Below are positions 15,325 to 23,553 of a stretch of 64,000 nucleotides of DNA, in pieces; position 1 is the stretch's first letter; each line of letters starts with the position of its first letter. The notes beneath the pieces were generated by a model. That model ran no database searches. It was not told the DNA's origin and saw only the letters and a list, made by a program, of their open reading frames with translations. Both the position numbers and the translations under genes were made by a program. Location: assembly GCF_000308875.1 (NCBI RefSeq), contig NZ_BAGL01000052.1:62001-126000 (forward strand). Direction: 5' to 3'. This stretch comes from Nocardia transvalensis NBRC 15921 (GTDB taxonomy: Bacteria; Actinomycetota; Actinomycetes; Mycobacteriales; Mycobacteriaceae).

Positions 15325-16062
15325 CTATCGGGTTTCCTCGCCGAACCGAGTGGCGAGGGTGGCCAGAGCCGTGGGATCGCCCCAGGTTCGCACGACCACG
15401 TTGTCCAGGTCGCGGTTCCACAGATACAGCAGCAGATCCTCCGGAGGTGCGTGTATGACCGCGTCTACGGCAACGCCTCTCGCCGCGTAGTCGACTCCGC
15501 CTGGCCGAAGGGTCAGCGTCCACCGGTGGTGGCCGGCCTGCAACTCGACGGTACGGCCTGCGCCCTCCGGGAGCGCTGGGCTGTCTCCGAAATCGTGGAC
15601 AACGAAGCCGATCAGTTCATCGATCCCGTCCGCTGCCAGCTCAGGATCTACGGGTGTTCTTGTGCCAGCGGCAAGTTCGGCGTCGACGCGGTGGACCGCG
15701 GTCTCCGACGCCATCCTGCGATACCAGAAACCGACCGATTGATCGGGAGGGAACCAGGTGTGGCTCGGTTGGGCGTGGCCGCGCCGGGACAGCTGCTCCA
15801 GCAACGTATCCCGATGCCCGACGAACCAAGTGTGCAAGGCAGAAGCGTTCTGCGGCACGGCCGTTCGTTGCTCCGGATCGGGTTCGCGCCCCAGGGTCAT
15901 GCACAGGATCTTGTGCTCGTATACCTGGCCGACGTGAACCAACACGTCCGTCGCGGTCCATCCCGGGCACGAGGGCACTACGGCACCTGGATTCTGCCGG
16001 GCAGCCGCGAGCAGCGTATTACTGTCGGCCAGAATCAGTTCGAGATATCGAGGAAAATCCAT
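15325..16062 (-). CDS. Maleylpyruvate isomerase family mycothiol-dependent enzyme
   Basis: A 245-residue DinB-fold protein. The N-terminal metal-binding four-helix domain has the opening CPGWTATDVLVHVGQVYEH and the later Glu/His in MASETAVHRVDAE; the C-terminal ~90 residues are the MDMPI-C domain (WTLTLRPGGVDY...). Members use mycothiol, the actinobacterial thiol, in isomerase or transferase reactions; most are uncharacterised. The gene stands alone on the minus strand. Confidence 0.87.
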   Translation of the reverse strand: MDFPRYLELILADSNTLLAAARQNPGAVVPSCPGWTATDVLVHVGQVYEHKILCMTLGREPDPEQRTAVPQNASALHTWFVGHRDTLLEQLSRRGHAQPSHTWFPPDQSVGFWYRRMASETAVHRVDAELAAGTRTPVDPELAADGIDELIGFVVHDFGDSPALPEGAGRTVELQAGHHRWTLTLRPGGVDYAARGVAVDAVIHAPPEDLLLYLWNRDLDNVVVRTWGDPTALATLATRFGEETR

Positions 16063-16166
16063 TCCGACGATTCTGCCGCACAGTCAATCCTCGGGACCGG
16101 GAAACTTCACCTGAGCTTTTCGCAACAATCACGCTTCGGACGGTTCGGGACCCTCGTCCGGCGGAA

Positions 16167-17066
16167 TTACGGGAGCGGATGGTTCTGGAACAGTTGCCAC
16201 ATGCGGTTGCGTACGTCGGCGCCACGGGCATCGGCAGGCCATTCGTGGCCGCCGTCCTTGTACTTGCGCCAGACGACGTTGGCCCCCTGCTCACAGGAAT
16301 ACCGATATCCTTCTGCCACTTCGGGACCGGTCTCGGTGGCCGCGTCGTTGCCGCAGCCGATGGTGCCGCGCCATTGCAGGTGTGCGGCGAAGACGGGTGC
16401 CTGGGTGAAATCGTTGTCGGCGGTGAAGAATCCGAACGACAGTTTGCGCACCGGAACACCGTCCTCGCATCCGCCGTGCGAGCCGCCCGCGTACATCGCC
16501 GTCGCGCCGAGCTGTGCCGAAGCGGCACACGCCATTCGGGATGTCATCTGCCCGCCGTTGGAGTGTCCGGCCATGTAGACGCGCTTACTGTCGACGCACG
16601 ACCGGCCCTCGACATCGGCGATGACTCCCAGGAGGAAGTCCACGTCCGTTTTGTTGCCGTTCTCGAAATACCAGCTGCGGTCGTCGGGCCGGGTGGGATC
16701 GCTGACGTCGTCCTTGCCGCCCTGCGGATAGGCGACGATAAATTTCTGCTGCGCGGCGAATGGCGTCCAGCCGGATTGAGTCTCGTGCAGAGCCGGGTTG
16801 CTGCCGCCGCCGTGGAGCGCGATCAAGAGCGGGGCGGGACCGGTCAGTCCGCTCGGGACACGCAGCAGGTACTGCCGATCGCCGAGGGGGCGGGTCTCCG
16901 AAATGGGAGCCAACGAGCAGGCCGCCTGCGAAGGGTTCTCCTGCTCCGGTGCCGGCTGGGCCGTCGCGAGGCTGCCCGGCACCGCCAGCGCGGCTATGGC
17001 GCACAAAGTTGTCGTGACTCTGCCCGCGGCTCGGGTCGCCCGGCCGAACATACGAATCTTATGCAC
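16167..17066 (-). CDS. Secreted PHB-depolymerase/feruloyl-esterase-like hydrolase
   Basis: A 299-residue alpha/beta hydrolase with a signal peptide (basic start, then VTTTLCAIAALAVPGSLATAQP). The oxyanion region is ALHGGGSNP, the nucleophile is in GHSNGGQM, and Asp and His are likely in TADNDF and GGHEWP. This is the LpqC/esterase family, acting outside the cytoplasm on ester or polyester substrates. The GTG at 17066 is chosen because AGGAG lies seven bases before it; the ATG at 17051 is possible. The frame is open to 17162 without a sensible signal. Confidence 0.85.
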   Translation of the reverse strand: MHKIRMFGRATRAAGRVTTTLCAIAALAVPGSLATAQPAPEQENPSQAACSLAPISETRPLGDRQYLLRVPSGLTGPAPLLIALHGGGSNPALHETQSGWTPFAAQQKFIVAYPQGGKDDVSDPTRPDDRSWYFENGNKTDVDFLLGVIADVEGRSCVDSKRVYMAGHSNGGQMTSRMACAASAQLGATAMYAGGSHGGCEDGVPVRKLSFGFFTADNDFTQAPVFAAHLQWRGTIGCGNDAATETGPEVAEGYRYSCEQGANVVWRKYKDGGHEWPADARGADVRNRMWQLFQNHPLP

Positions 17067-17178
17067 CGAAAACTCCTGCCCGGCAAATGCATTGAACGTA
17101 CAACGATCGAAACTTATCGCCGTGCATCTCGGTTCGCTGAGGTTCGTAGGCTTTTGTGACAACTCCCAGGACCGGTCG

Positions 17179-17925
17179 CTAACCGCTGGGAATCTTGTGC
17201 CATACGGAGATGTGCTTCGCGGAGTCCTGGGTGAACGGCGTCCCGTCCCAGTCCGCGACGCGACATTCCAGCTCGAGCCCGGCGATTCGGGCCATGAGGT
17301 CGAGTTCCGCGGGCCAGGCGTACCGGTGCCGGGAGCTGTCGCGGCGGTAGCGGCCGTCGTCGCCGTCGCGGGTGAGGTGGTGGGACACGAGAATCTGCCC
17401 GACGAGATCGACGGTGTCGAAGCCCAGGTGCCGCTCGGAGACGTCGAACGGCACCGCGACCTGCCCGGGCGGCAGGAACCGCAGCGGCGGCACGCCCACC
17501 TCGATGACGAATCGGCCGCCGGGCTCGAGATGGCGTGCGGCGTTGCGGAAACACTCGACCTGCTCGTCTTGGGTGAGCAGGTTCGTGATGGTGTTGTAGA
17601 CGAGGTAGACCAGCGTGAACGCGCCAGGGACGGCGGTGGTGGTCATATCCCCGATGGCCACCGGGAGGGTGTCCTCGTCGACCTTGCGCCGAAGCACTGC
17701 CGCCATGTGCTCGGACAGTTCGATGCCCGCGACCGGCACGCCCCGCTCCCGCAACGCAACGCCGACACGTCCGGTTCCGATGGCGAACTCCAAAGCCCTT
17801 CCGTCCCCGGCGAGTTCGGCCAGGAAGGCGAGAGTCGGCGCGAGAACGGCGTCGGAGGACATCTCGGTCTCCTCGGCGTCGTAGCGCTCGGCGGCTGCAC
17901 GGCTCCACACTTCGCTGCTCGTCAC
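17179..17925 (-). CDS. Class I SAM-dependent methyltransferase
   Basis: A 248-residue enzyme with the Rossmann SAM-binding loop LEFAIGTGRVGVAL, the acidic strand end GIELSEHM and the GDMTTTAVPGAFTLVYLVYNTITN segment. Substrate unknown. It lies upstream of the secreted hydrolase on the same strand, about 110 bases away. Confidence 0.88.
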   Translation of the reverse strand: MTSSEVWSRAAAERYDAEETEMSSDAVLAPTLAFLAELAGDGRALEFAIGTGRVGVALRERGVPVAGIELSEHMAAVLRRKVDEDTLPVAIGDMTTTAVPGAFTLVYLVYNTITNLLTQDEQVECFRNAARHLEPGGRFVIEVGVPPLRFLPPGQVAVPFDVSERHLGFDTVDLVGQILVSHHLTRDGDDGRYRRDSSRHRYAWPAELDLMARIAGLELECRVADWDGTPFTQDSAKHISVWHKIPSG

Positions 17926-18054
17926 AGAGGGCTACTGTGCCGAGCGCCCGGGGCGCTGTCCACGCATTTACTCCCCGCCCCTGCCGCGCATGCGTCCGAT
18001 CCCGCCGATTGGCCTACGCGGCCCCGGAGATCCGGATCCGGACCGAGTACGGCC

Positions 18055-18585
18055 TCAGGGAGATGAAGCAGGCAATCGAAACGGCAGCGCACGTAGCCAG
18101 TCCGTGAGAACCGTGAAATCGGTGTCGCGGAGACCCAGAGCACTGTCGATTCGATAGAGAAGGGCAGGGCCGGGATGATTGCTGCCAACCCAGGTTCGAT
18201 CCTGCTGCCTGATCTCATCATCGATCCAGATGAACGAGCGACCGGCGGCAATGCCGACTAACGTCCTTGTCTTCCAATGCAACTCGTCATCGTAGTAATC
18301 TCCGCCGGGATACTCCGGCAGCGTCACCACCGGCAACTGCGGCAGGCCCAGGACCGGGGCGAGCACGCGGTTGGCGTCGTCGCCCCACCCCGTAGCCCAC
18401 CTCAGGTCGCAACCCAATGCCAGCAGTTGGTCACCGAGGCGTCGATTCAACCGGGACAGAGCTGGATTCGACCGATGCTGCCATGCCGCCCAGTCGATTT
18501 CATTCTCCGCTGGCTCCGCGCCGCGAGGAAGTAGTGTGCCGTCGACATCGAGGAACAGCAGGTGACGAATCGAGCCAGCGCCCAT
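18055..18585 (-). CDS. HAD-superfamily protein (Swiss-army-knife HAD type)
   Basis: A protein of about 176 residues with HAD motif I LLFLDVDGTLLP, a motif II region RWATGWGDDAN and a late acidic motif FIWIDDEI. This arrangement is seen in the small HAD domain proteins annotated as HAD domains of Swiss-army-knife RNA-repair proteins, common as stand-alone genes in actinobacteria. The start at ATG 18585 is three residues before the conserved beta strand; the frame is open to 18627. Confidence 0.8.
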   Translation of the reverse strand: MGAGSIRHLLFLDVDGTLLPRGAEPAENEIDWAAWQHRSNPALSRLNRRLGDQLLALGCDLRWATGWGDDANRVLAPVLGLPQLPVVTLPEYPGGDYYDDELHWKTRTLVGIAAGRSFIWIDDEIRQQDRTWVGSNHPGPALLYRIDSALGLRDTDFTVLTDWLRALPFRLPASSP

Positions 18586-18732
18586 GCGGACGATTCTCCG
18601 TGATGGAGGCGGCTTCGTTGTCACCACGCCATGAGTGCGATGGCCGATCCGGATCGCATGATGTGGTCGATGTGGCCGGCGATGGCCGGCAGGGGCGGAT
18701 TTTCGTTGGGTTCGGACGTAGGGTGAGGTCCC

Positions 18733-18957
18733 GTGGAGTCAGACGGCAAGTTAGAGGACTTACGGTCGGTGCTCTCCTGCGTTTTCGAGAAGCTCGGTGC
18801 CGAGAGTCTCACCGAGCCCGATCGGGTCGAGTTGGTGGCGCGCGCCGAGGTGGTTCAGGATCAGATCGAGGCGATCCAGGATGGCATCGACGACGAGGAG
18901 CGCGCACGGATGCGAACGACGGCCGTGCCGGAGCCTACGGGTGATCGGCTGTTCTGA
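18733..18957 (+). CDS. Hypothetical 74-residue acidic protein
   Basis: GTG at 18733 follows AGGGTGAGG by four bases, a strong ribosome-binding site. The product is acidic and helical (LEDLRSVLSCVFEKLG, VELVARAEVVQDQIEAIQDGIDDEERARM), suggesting a short coiled coil. No known family recognised; it stands alone between two minus-strand genes. Confidence 0.6.
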   Translation: MESDGKLEDLRSVLSCVFEKLGAESLTEPDRVELVARAEVVQDQIEAIQDGIDDEERARMRTTAVPEPTGDRLF

Positions 18958-19061
18958 GGCGGCGTTGATCCGCGCGGGGCGCGGCAGAAGGGAACGACCG
19001 CGCGGTGCCGTCACGCAACCTTCGTCCGGTCGGTTTGATGGGTTGAAGCCGCGACTGGCTG

Positions 19062-19412
19062 CTAGGCGAACCGGGCGGTGAGTTCGGTCCAGATTTCGTG
19101 GTGGCGCACGAGGAATGAGCGTTCGTCGAGCTTCTTGCGTCGCAGCCAGCCGGTCACCTCGGCGTTGCATTTGCTGGCGTTGCACGACCCGCATGCGGGG
19201 ACGACGTTGCCGAGTGTGTAGCGGCCGCCGCGTGAGATGGCCTGCACGCAATCCTTCTGCAGTGCGGTGGCGGGAGAGCCGCAGTAGGCGCACCCGCCCC
19301 AGGACGTCTTGAGCGCGTCCCACTGGGCGTCGGTGAGATCGTGGGTGACGCGCACCATCCGCTTCTTGCGCTTGCGCGCCGCGCGAACCTGTTTGCTACC
19401 GCCGGACGGCAT
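19062..19412 (-). CDS. HNH endonuclease-like protein
   Basis: A 116-residue protein with two zinc-knuckle pairs (CAYCG and CGSCN) framing an HNH core (KDCVQAISRGGRYTLGNVVPACGSCNASK). HNH enzymes cut DNA using the first His as general base; here that position reads DCV, that is Cys replaces His. I believe the same residue recurs in actinobacterial relatives, so it may be a subfamily feature rather than a mutation. The N-terminus is very basic (RKRKKRMVRV), fitting nucleic-acid binding. Confidence 0.85.
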   Translation of the reverse strand: MPSGGSKQVRAARKRKKRMVRVTHDLTDAQWDALKTSWGGCAYCGSPATALQKDCVQAISRGGRYTLGNVVPACGSCNASKCNAEVTGWLRRKKLDERSFLVRHHEIWTELTARFA

Positions 19413-19517
19413 GGATAGTGAGACTACGCGCCGCGATGGTCAACCGGTCGGAGGCGGGGCGTTGTGCCGAGCGCGCTCATACCGACATCTCGCGGGTCGG
19501 CCGCTCACGTCGCGGCG

Positions 19518-20036
19518 TCACGGCGTTTCGGAAATTTGGCTGCTCCTCGACCTCAGCATGCGCCGTTCGCTGGCGTCATCCGGCGAACGGCCCGCGTCGG
19601 TGAATCCATGGCGTTCGTACAGTCGGATCGCGGCCTGGTTGTCGCTCTTCACCGACAACCCGACCACTCGGCCGTCTGCCCACTGCAGCACTGCGCTCAC
19701 CGCCGCGTCCGCGACGCCCCGGCCGCGGGCGTGCGGCGCGACCCACATCGATATCAGTTCGACCGTGCCAGCTTCTTCCTTGTAGGCGCTGACCATGCCT
19801 GCCTCGATTCCGTGCCACCGAACGACCACATTGAACGGAACGTCCGTCAGCCGCGCACGCCACCGGGCTTCCGTATCACCTGGCCCACTCCATTCGGCGA
19901 GCGTCGAGCCGAACGCCGCCGGCGCCTCCGCCAATGCCTCCCGTCGCAGCCGCCGCCAAATAGGCCAGTCATCGGACCGCAGCACCTGCACCTCCACCAC
20001 ACCACGACGATATCCACGACACGAACGCGCGGCCAA
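19518..20036 (-). CDS. GNAT-family N-acetyltransferase
   Basis: A protein of up to 172 residues with the acetyl-CoA loop VAPHARGRGVADAAV and the C-terminal NQAAIRLYERHGF motif of GNAT enzymes; the N-terminal part has the typical WRRLRREALAEAPAAFGS opening. The acceptor is unknown. The true start may be one of the GTG codons between 19988 and 20000. It is divergent from the methyltransferase at 20066 with 29 bases between the starts as given. Confidence 0.87.
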   Translation of the reverse strand: MAARSCRGYRRGVVEVQVLRSDDWPIWRRLRREALAEAPAAFGSTLAEWSGPGDTEARWRARLTDVPFNVVVRWHGIEAGMVSAYKEEAGTVELISMWVAPHARGRGVADAAVSAVLQWADGRVVGLSVKSDNQAAIRLYERHGFTDAGRSPDDASERRMLRSRSSQISETP

Positions 20037-20065
20037 CGAATATCGCGCCGATTAGGCTGAATTCA

Positions 20066-20812
20066 ATGGTCGATTCGATGCACTTCGATGCTCATGCCGG
20101 GGCTTACGAGCGTGGGCGGCCGCCGTATCCGGCTGCGCTGTGGGCGCGATTGCGGGCCGGTGGTTTGCTGCGTGCGGGTACCCGTGTGGTCGAACTCGGC
20201 GCGGGTACCGGGTTGGCGACCGGGCCGATGGTGCGAGCCGGTGCGTCGGTGACCGCTGTCGAGCCGGGACGAACGTTCGCCGACATCCTGCGTCGCCGCT
20301 GGCCCGAGGCGGACGTACAAGCCGCTACTGCCGAAGATGTGGCCTTGCCGCCTGCCGCTTTCGATCTGGCTGTTGCGGCGACGGCGGTGCATTGGTTCGA
20401 CCTCGACGTCGTACTTCCCACACTGCATCGTGCCGTGGTGCCCGGCGGTCATTTCGCTGTGTGGCGCAATGCGTTCGGCGACCCATCGGCACCCGTTACC
20501 CCGTTCCGGAAGCGGGTCGCCGCGATCACGGACCGGCGCCGCGCGGTGCCACCACCACCGGTCCCTGGAGAATTCGAAACCGCCGCCTGGGTGGAGCGTC
20601 TGACCGGAACCGGACATTTCACATGCAGTAGTGTCGAGTGCTTTTCGTGGACCATCGAACTGCGCACCGACCAGATCCGTGATCTGTTCACGACCTTCAG
20701 CAACTGGAGTTCCGGCGAAGCCGACGAGGCGGCCCGAGCGGTGGACGATCTCGGCGGGCGCGTACTAGAGTATTACACCACTCCGCTGATCATCCTCGAA
20801 CGCGGCGAATGA
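20066..20812 (+). CDS. Class I SAM-dependent methyltransferase
   Basis: A 248-residue methyltransferase with the early FDAHAGAYERGRPPYP motif of the UbiE/trans-aconitate-like group, the SAM loop VVELGAGTGLATGPMV, the acidic VEPGRTF and a motif-III region (ATAVHWFDLDVVLPTLHRAVVPGG). Substrate unknown. It converges on the reductase at 20889. Confidence 0.88.
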   Translation: MVDSMHFDAHAGAYERGRPPYPAALWARLRAGGLLRAGTRVVELGAGTGLATGPMVRAGASVTAVEPGRTFADILRRRWPEADVQAATAEDVALPPAAFDLAVAATAVHWFDLDVVLPTLHRAVVPGGHFAVWRNAFGDPSAPVTPFRKRVAAITDRRRAVPPPPVPGEFETAAWVERLTGTGHFTCSSVECFSWTIELRTDQIRDLFTTFSNWSSGEADEAARAVDDLGGRVLEYYTTPLIILERGE

Positions 20813-20888
20813 GTAATCGGCTCCTTGATGAGGACGGGCGCAGTTCTCCTACGTAACGCCACACCCAGGTTTCCTGATCGGCAGGAAT

Positions 20889-21911
20889 TCACGGTTGCAC
20901 GATCTGGACCAGTTGCTTGCCGAGATTGGCGCCCTCGAAGACCGCGCGTAGTGCGGAGGGTGCGGATTCCAGTCCGCTGGCTATGGTTTCGGCGAGGGTG
21001 ATGTCTCCCTGTGCGTGCCAGTCGCGTAATGCTGTGAAGGCTTCGGGGAATCGGTCGACGTAGTCGAGGAAGATGAAGCCTTCCATGCGTGCTCGGTCGA
21101 GCGCCAGGCGCATGTAGTTGCGTGGGCCGTGTGCGGGGTCGGAGCCTTGGTAGCCGGAGGAGATGGCGCCGGCCAGAACGACGCGGGCGTGGCGTGCGAG
21201 GTGTGCCAGACCGTATTCGAGGATGCGGCCACCGACGCCGTCGAAGAAGACGTCGATGCCGTTCGGGGCCAGGCGGTTCAGACAGGCGTCGATATCGTCG
21301 TGCTTGTAATCGATGGCGGCGTGTAGCCCCGCGTGATCGGTGATCCACGAGCATTTGCGCGGCCCGCCCGCGATCCCGATGACCGTGCAGCCCAGCGCTT
21401 TCGCGATCTGGCCCGCGAGGGAACCGGTCACGCCCGCGGCGGCCGATACCAGCACCGTCTGGCCCGGCTCGGGGCGACCGATATCCGTCATTCCGAAATA
21501 CGCGGTCAGGCCGGGCGCTCCGAACAGGCTCAGCATGTGCGTGGGCGTCACCCCGTCGGGAATCACGTTCAGCCCGAACAATCCGCCCTCGGACGCCACC
21601 GCGTAGTCCTGCCACCCCACCATTCCCGCGACCCGGCTTCCGTCCGGATATCGCGGATCGTTCGAATCGACAACCTCACCGATGCCGCTACCCCGCATTA
21701 CCGCGCCGACAGGTACGGCATCGATGTAGTTGTCGGCGGCGTTGAGCCAGCCACGCTGCGTGGGATCGATCCCCAGGCAATGCACCCTGACCAGGGCCTC
21801 CCCCGGTCCCGGGACGGGTACGGGCCCGCTGCGCAGTTCGAAATCCTCGTCCCGCAACGCGCCCTCCGGCCGCCGCCGCACGATCCACTGCCGATTCACC
21901 GCATCCGCCAC
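20889..21911 (-). CDS. NADP-dependent MDR-family oxidoreductase
   Basis: A 340-residue zinc-independent medium-chain reductase of the leukotriene B4 dehydrogenase/CurA group: N-terminal GEALVRVHCLGIDPTQRGWLN, SLFGAPGLTAYFGMTDIG, and the nucleotide loop VSAAAGVTGSLAGQIAKALG. Such enzymes reduce alpha,beta-unsaturated carbonyls with NADPH. No zinc ligands are seen. Stand-alone gene. Confidence 0.9.
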   Translation of the reverse strand: MADAVNRQWIVRRRPEGALRDEDFELRSGPVPVPGPGEALVRVHCLGIDPTQRGWLNAADNYIDAVPVGAVMRGSGIGEVVDSNDPRYPDGSRVAGMVGWQDYAVASEGGLFGLNVIPDGVTPTHMLSLFGAPGLTAYFGMTDIGRPEPGQTVLVSAAAGVTGSLAGQIAKALGCTVIGIAGGPRKCSWITDHAGLHAAIDYKHDDIDACLNRLAPNGIDVFFDGVGGRILEYGLAHLARHARVVLAGAISSGYQGSDPAHGPRNYMRLALDRARMEGFIFLDYVDRFPEAFTALRDWHAQGDITLAETIASGLESAPSALRAVFEGANLGKQLVQIVQP

Positions 21912-21952
21912 CGGGCGATGCTAGATCACCCTCCACACAGCCTTCGAGCCAT

Positions 21953-22273
21953 TTACGCTTGGATGACCTCGATTCCCACGAGGGCGTTCAGTGAGTCGCA
22001 GCTGGCCCAGGACTGGTTTTGCCCGTACTGTGCCGGGCCGTATTTCCAGTAGAGGAATGGGACGGGCCACGCGACGCATGTCAGCTTGACCTGGTGCCAG
22101 GTGGGCAGCTCACAGGTGGACATACCGCCGGTGTTGAAGATGCTGTACACGTGGCAGTTGGCCTCCCACACCGGTACGTCGGCCTGGGCCACACCGCCGC
22201 CACCGACCAGTGCGGTGGTCGCGGCCGCCGTGACAACGGCGGCGCCGGCGGCCAGTCGCTTCGCAGAAAACAT
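21953..22273 (-). CDS. Small secreted protein
   Basis: A 106-residue protein with a clear signal peptide (MFSAKRLAAGAAVVTAAATTALVGG, cleavage probably after AQA) and a mature part of about 75 residues rich in Trp and Tyr with four Cys, probably two disulfides. No known domain recognised; similar small secreted proteins are common in Nocardia and mycobacteria. GAGGCTCG lies just before the ATG. Confidence 0.75.
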   Translation of the reverse strand: MFSAKRLAAGAAVVTAAATTALVGGGGVAQADVPVWEANCHVYSIFNTGGMSTCELPTWHQVKLTCVAWPVPFLYWKYGPAQYGQNQSWASCDSLNALVGIEVIQA

Positions 22274-22328
22274 GTCGAGCCTCCTGAATGAGTGATGCTC
22301 AACACATCGGACGGAGGTAGCTGTTGTG

Positions 22329-22874
22329 TTACTGAAGGCTGTCGAGAATGTGCACCCGGACCCCCGCCGGGGCGAATTCGGCAGCGGCGTCCGCGACGGC
22401 CGGGCGGGGGAAATTCTCGCCGAAGGGCATGAGCACCGCGGCGCCGTCTTTGCCGCGGAATCGTTTGGGAAGGGTGGTGTCGACGGCCCAGACTCGGAGG
22501 CGGGCGGATTCGGTTCCCGTGCCCCTGCCGTCGATGCGGCGGATATGGCTCCACGGCAAGCGGAGATCGGTGCCGTGATAACGGATGGTCAAGCCGTAAG
22601 TGTCGAATCGGAGAGTGTCCGGGGTGCGGTAGGCGGCCCAGTCCAGGCGGCCGGCGCGCAGGAAGCGCCACAGGAGTCCGCCGCAGCACACGAGCATCAG
22701 CGCGGTGCCGAGAATGACTTGATCGAGGAAATGCGCGGTGAGCCAGCGGGACAGCAGTTGGATCGTGCAGATCACCAGCAGCAGCAGGAAGATCCAGACA
22801 ATCCAGGTCGGACGGGACGGGGGCGCGGTGAATTCCCGTGTCTCACCGTGTGGTTCGAGTTCGGAGTGCGTCAC
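22329..22874 (-). CDS. Membrane protein with PH-like cytoplasmic domain
   Basis: A 181-residue protein with two adjacent membrane helices (TWIVWIFLLLLVICTIQLLS and LDQVILGTALMLVCCGGLLW), then a soluble domain (TLRFDTYGLTIRYHGTDLRLPWSHIRRI...) of the kind found in small bacterial PH-domain membrane proteins. Function unknown. It follows the secreted protein gene region on the same strand but with separate spacing (about 55 bases). Confidence 0.75.
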   Translation of the reverse strand: MTHSELEPHGETREFTAPPSRPTWIVWIFLLLLVICTIQLLSRWLTAHFLDQVILGTALMLVCCGGLLWRFLRAGRLDWAAYRTPDTLRFDTYGLTIRYHGTDLRLPWSHIRRIDGRGTGTESARLRVWAVDTTLPKRFRGKDGAAVLMPFGENFPRPAVADAAAEFAPAGVRVHILDSLQ

Positions 22875-22937
22875 GAGTCCCCCGGTCCGGCCGCTTGTCC
22901 GGCCACACTACAAGCAGTCGCCCCCGCCCGCAGCGCG

Positions 22938-23513
22938 TCACCGCGGTTCCGGTGATCGGAGGGTATTCGTGATGAGCAGGCGGGCAGCCTTCGACACCCG
23001 AGTGTTGTCGCCCGTGACCAGCCGGTCCTGAAGCAGGCCCCGGATACCCGAAACCAGCAGTGTGGCCGTCGATTCCGGATCCGGGAATTCGGGCTCCAGC
23101 CGCCGCAGCACGTCGGTCACCGCGCCGACCAGCACCCGGACCGCGTCGACGCCGTAGCGGCGGAACGGGCTGCCCGGCACCGAGGCCACGCCGAGTACCT
23201 GGAACAGGACACGCGTGCTGCTCACCCAGCCGGTGGTGGTGTTCACGCAGAACGATTCGATCAGCCGCCGCCGCAGTTCCTCGATGTCGTCGATATCGGC
23301 GAACATTCCGGCGATATCGGGGCGCTGGGTCTCCAGCGCCGCCACCAGCATCTGCTCCTTGGTGCCGAAGTAGTGGATCAGCATGCGCGAGCTGGTGCCG
23401 AGGTAGTCCGCCAGCGGCCGCAGCGACAACTCGATGAGTCCGTGCTCACCGATGTAGGCGATCACTCCTGCCAGCAGTTCGGCGCGACGCGCTTCGTCGA
23501 GAGGTCTGGGCAC
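22938..23513 (-). CDS. TetR/AcrR-family regulator
   Basis: A repressor of about 191 residues: HTH ELSLRPLADYLGTSSRMLIHYFGTKEQML, then an alpha-helical ligand domain. Start codons at GTG 23513 and ATG 23546 are both possible; I chose 23513 because it leaves the perfect palindrome at 23521-23538 upstream of the gene. It is divergent from the ketoacyl synthase gene and probably regulates it. Confidence 0.85.
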   Translation of the reverse strand: MPRPLDEARRAELLAGVIAYIGEHGLIELSLRPLADYLGTSSRMLIHYFGTKEQMLVAALETQRPDIAGMFADIDDIEELRRRLIESFCVNTTTGWVSSTRVLFQVLGVASVPGSPFRRYGVDAVRVLVGAVTDVLRRLEPEFPDPESTATLLVSGIRGLLQDRLVTGDNTRVSKAARLLITNTLRSPEPR

Positions 23514-23520
23514 GGGTTGA

Positions 23521-23538
23521 CTGTAGCGGTCGCTACAG
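23521..23538. promoter_or_regulatory. Perfect palindrome between TetR and KAS genes
   Basis: CTGTAGCG-GT-CGCTACAG: two perfect 8-bp arms around GT, 16 bases before the KAS start at 23554 and eight bases before the TetR GTG. This is a textbook TetR-type operator. The related half-site GTAGCAGTTGG occurs on the minus strand at about 23564-23574. Confidence 0.75.
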
Positions 23539-23553
23539 GTATCCATGTCCCCT

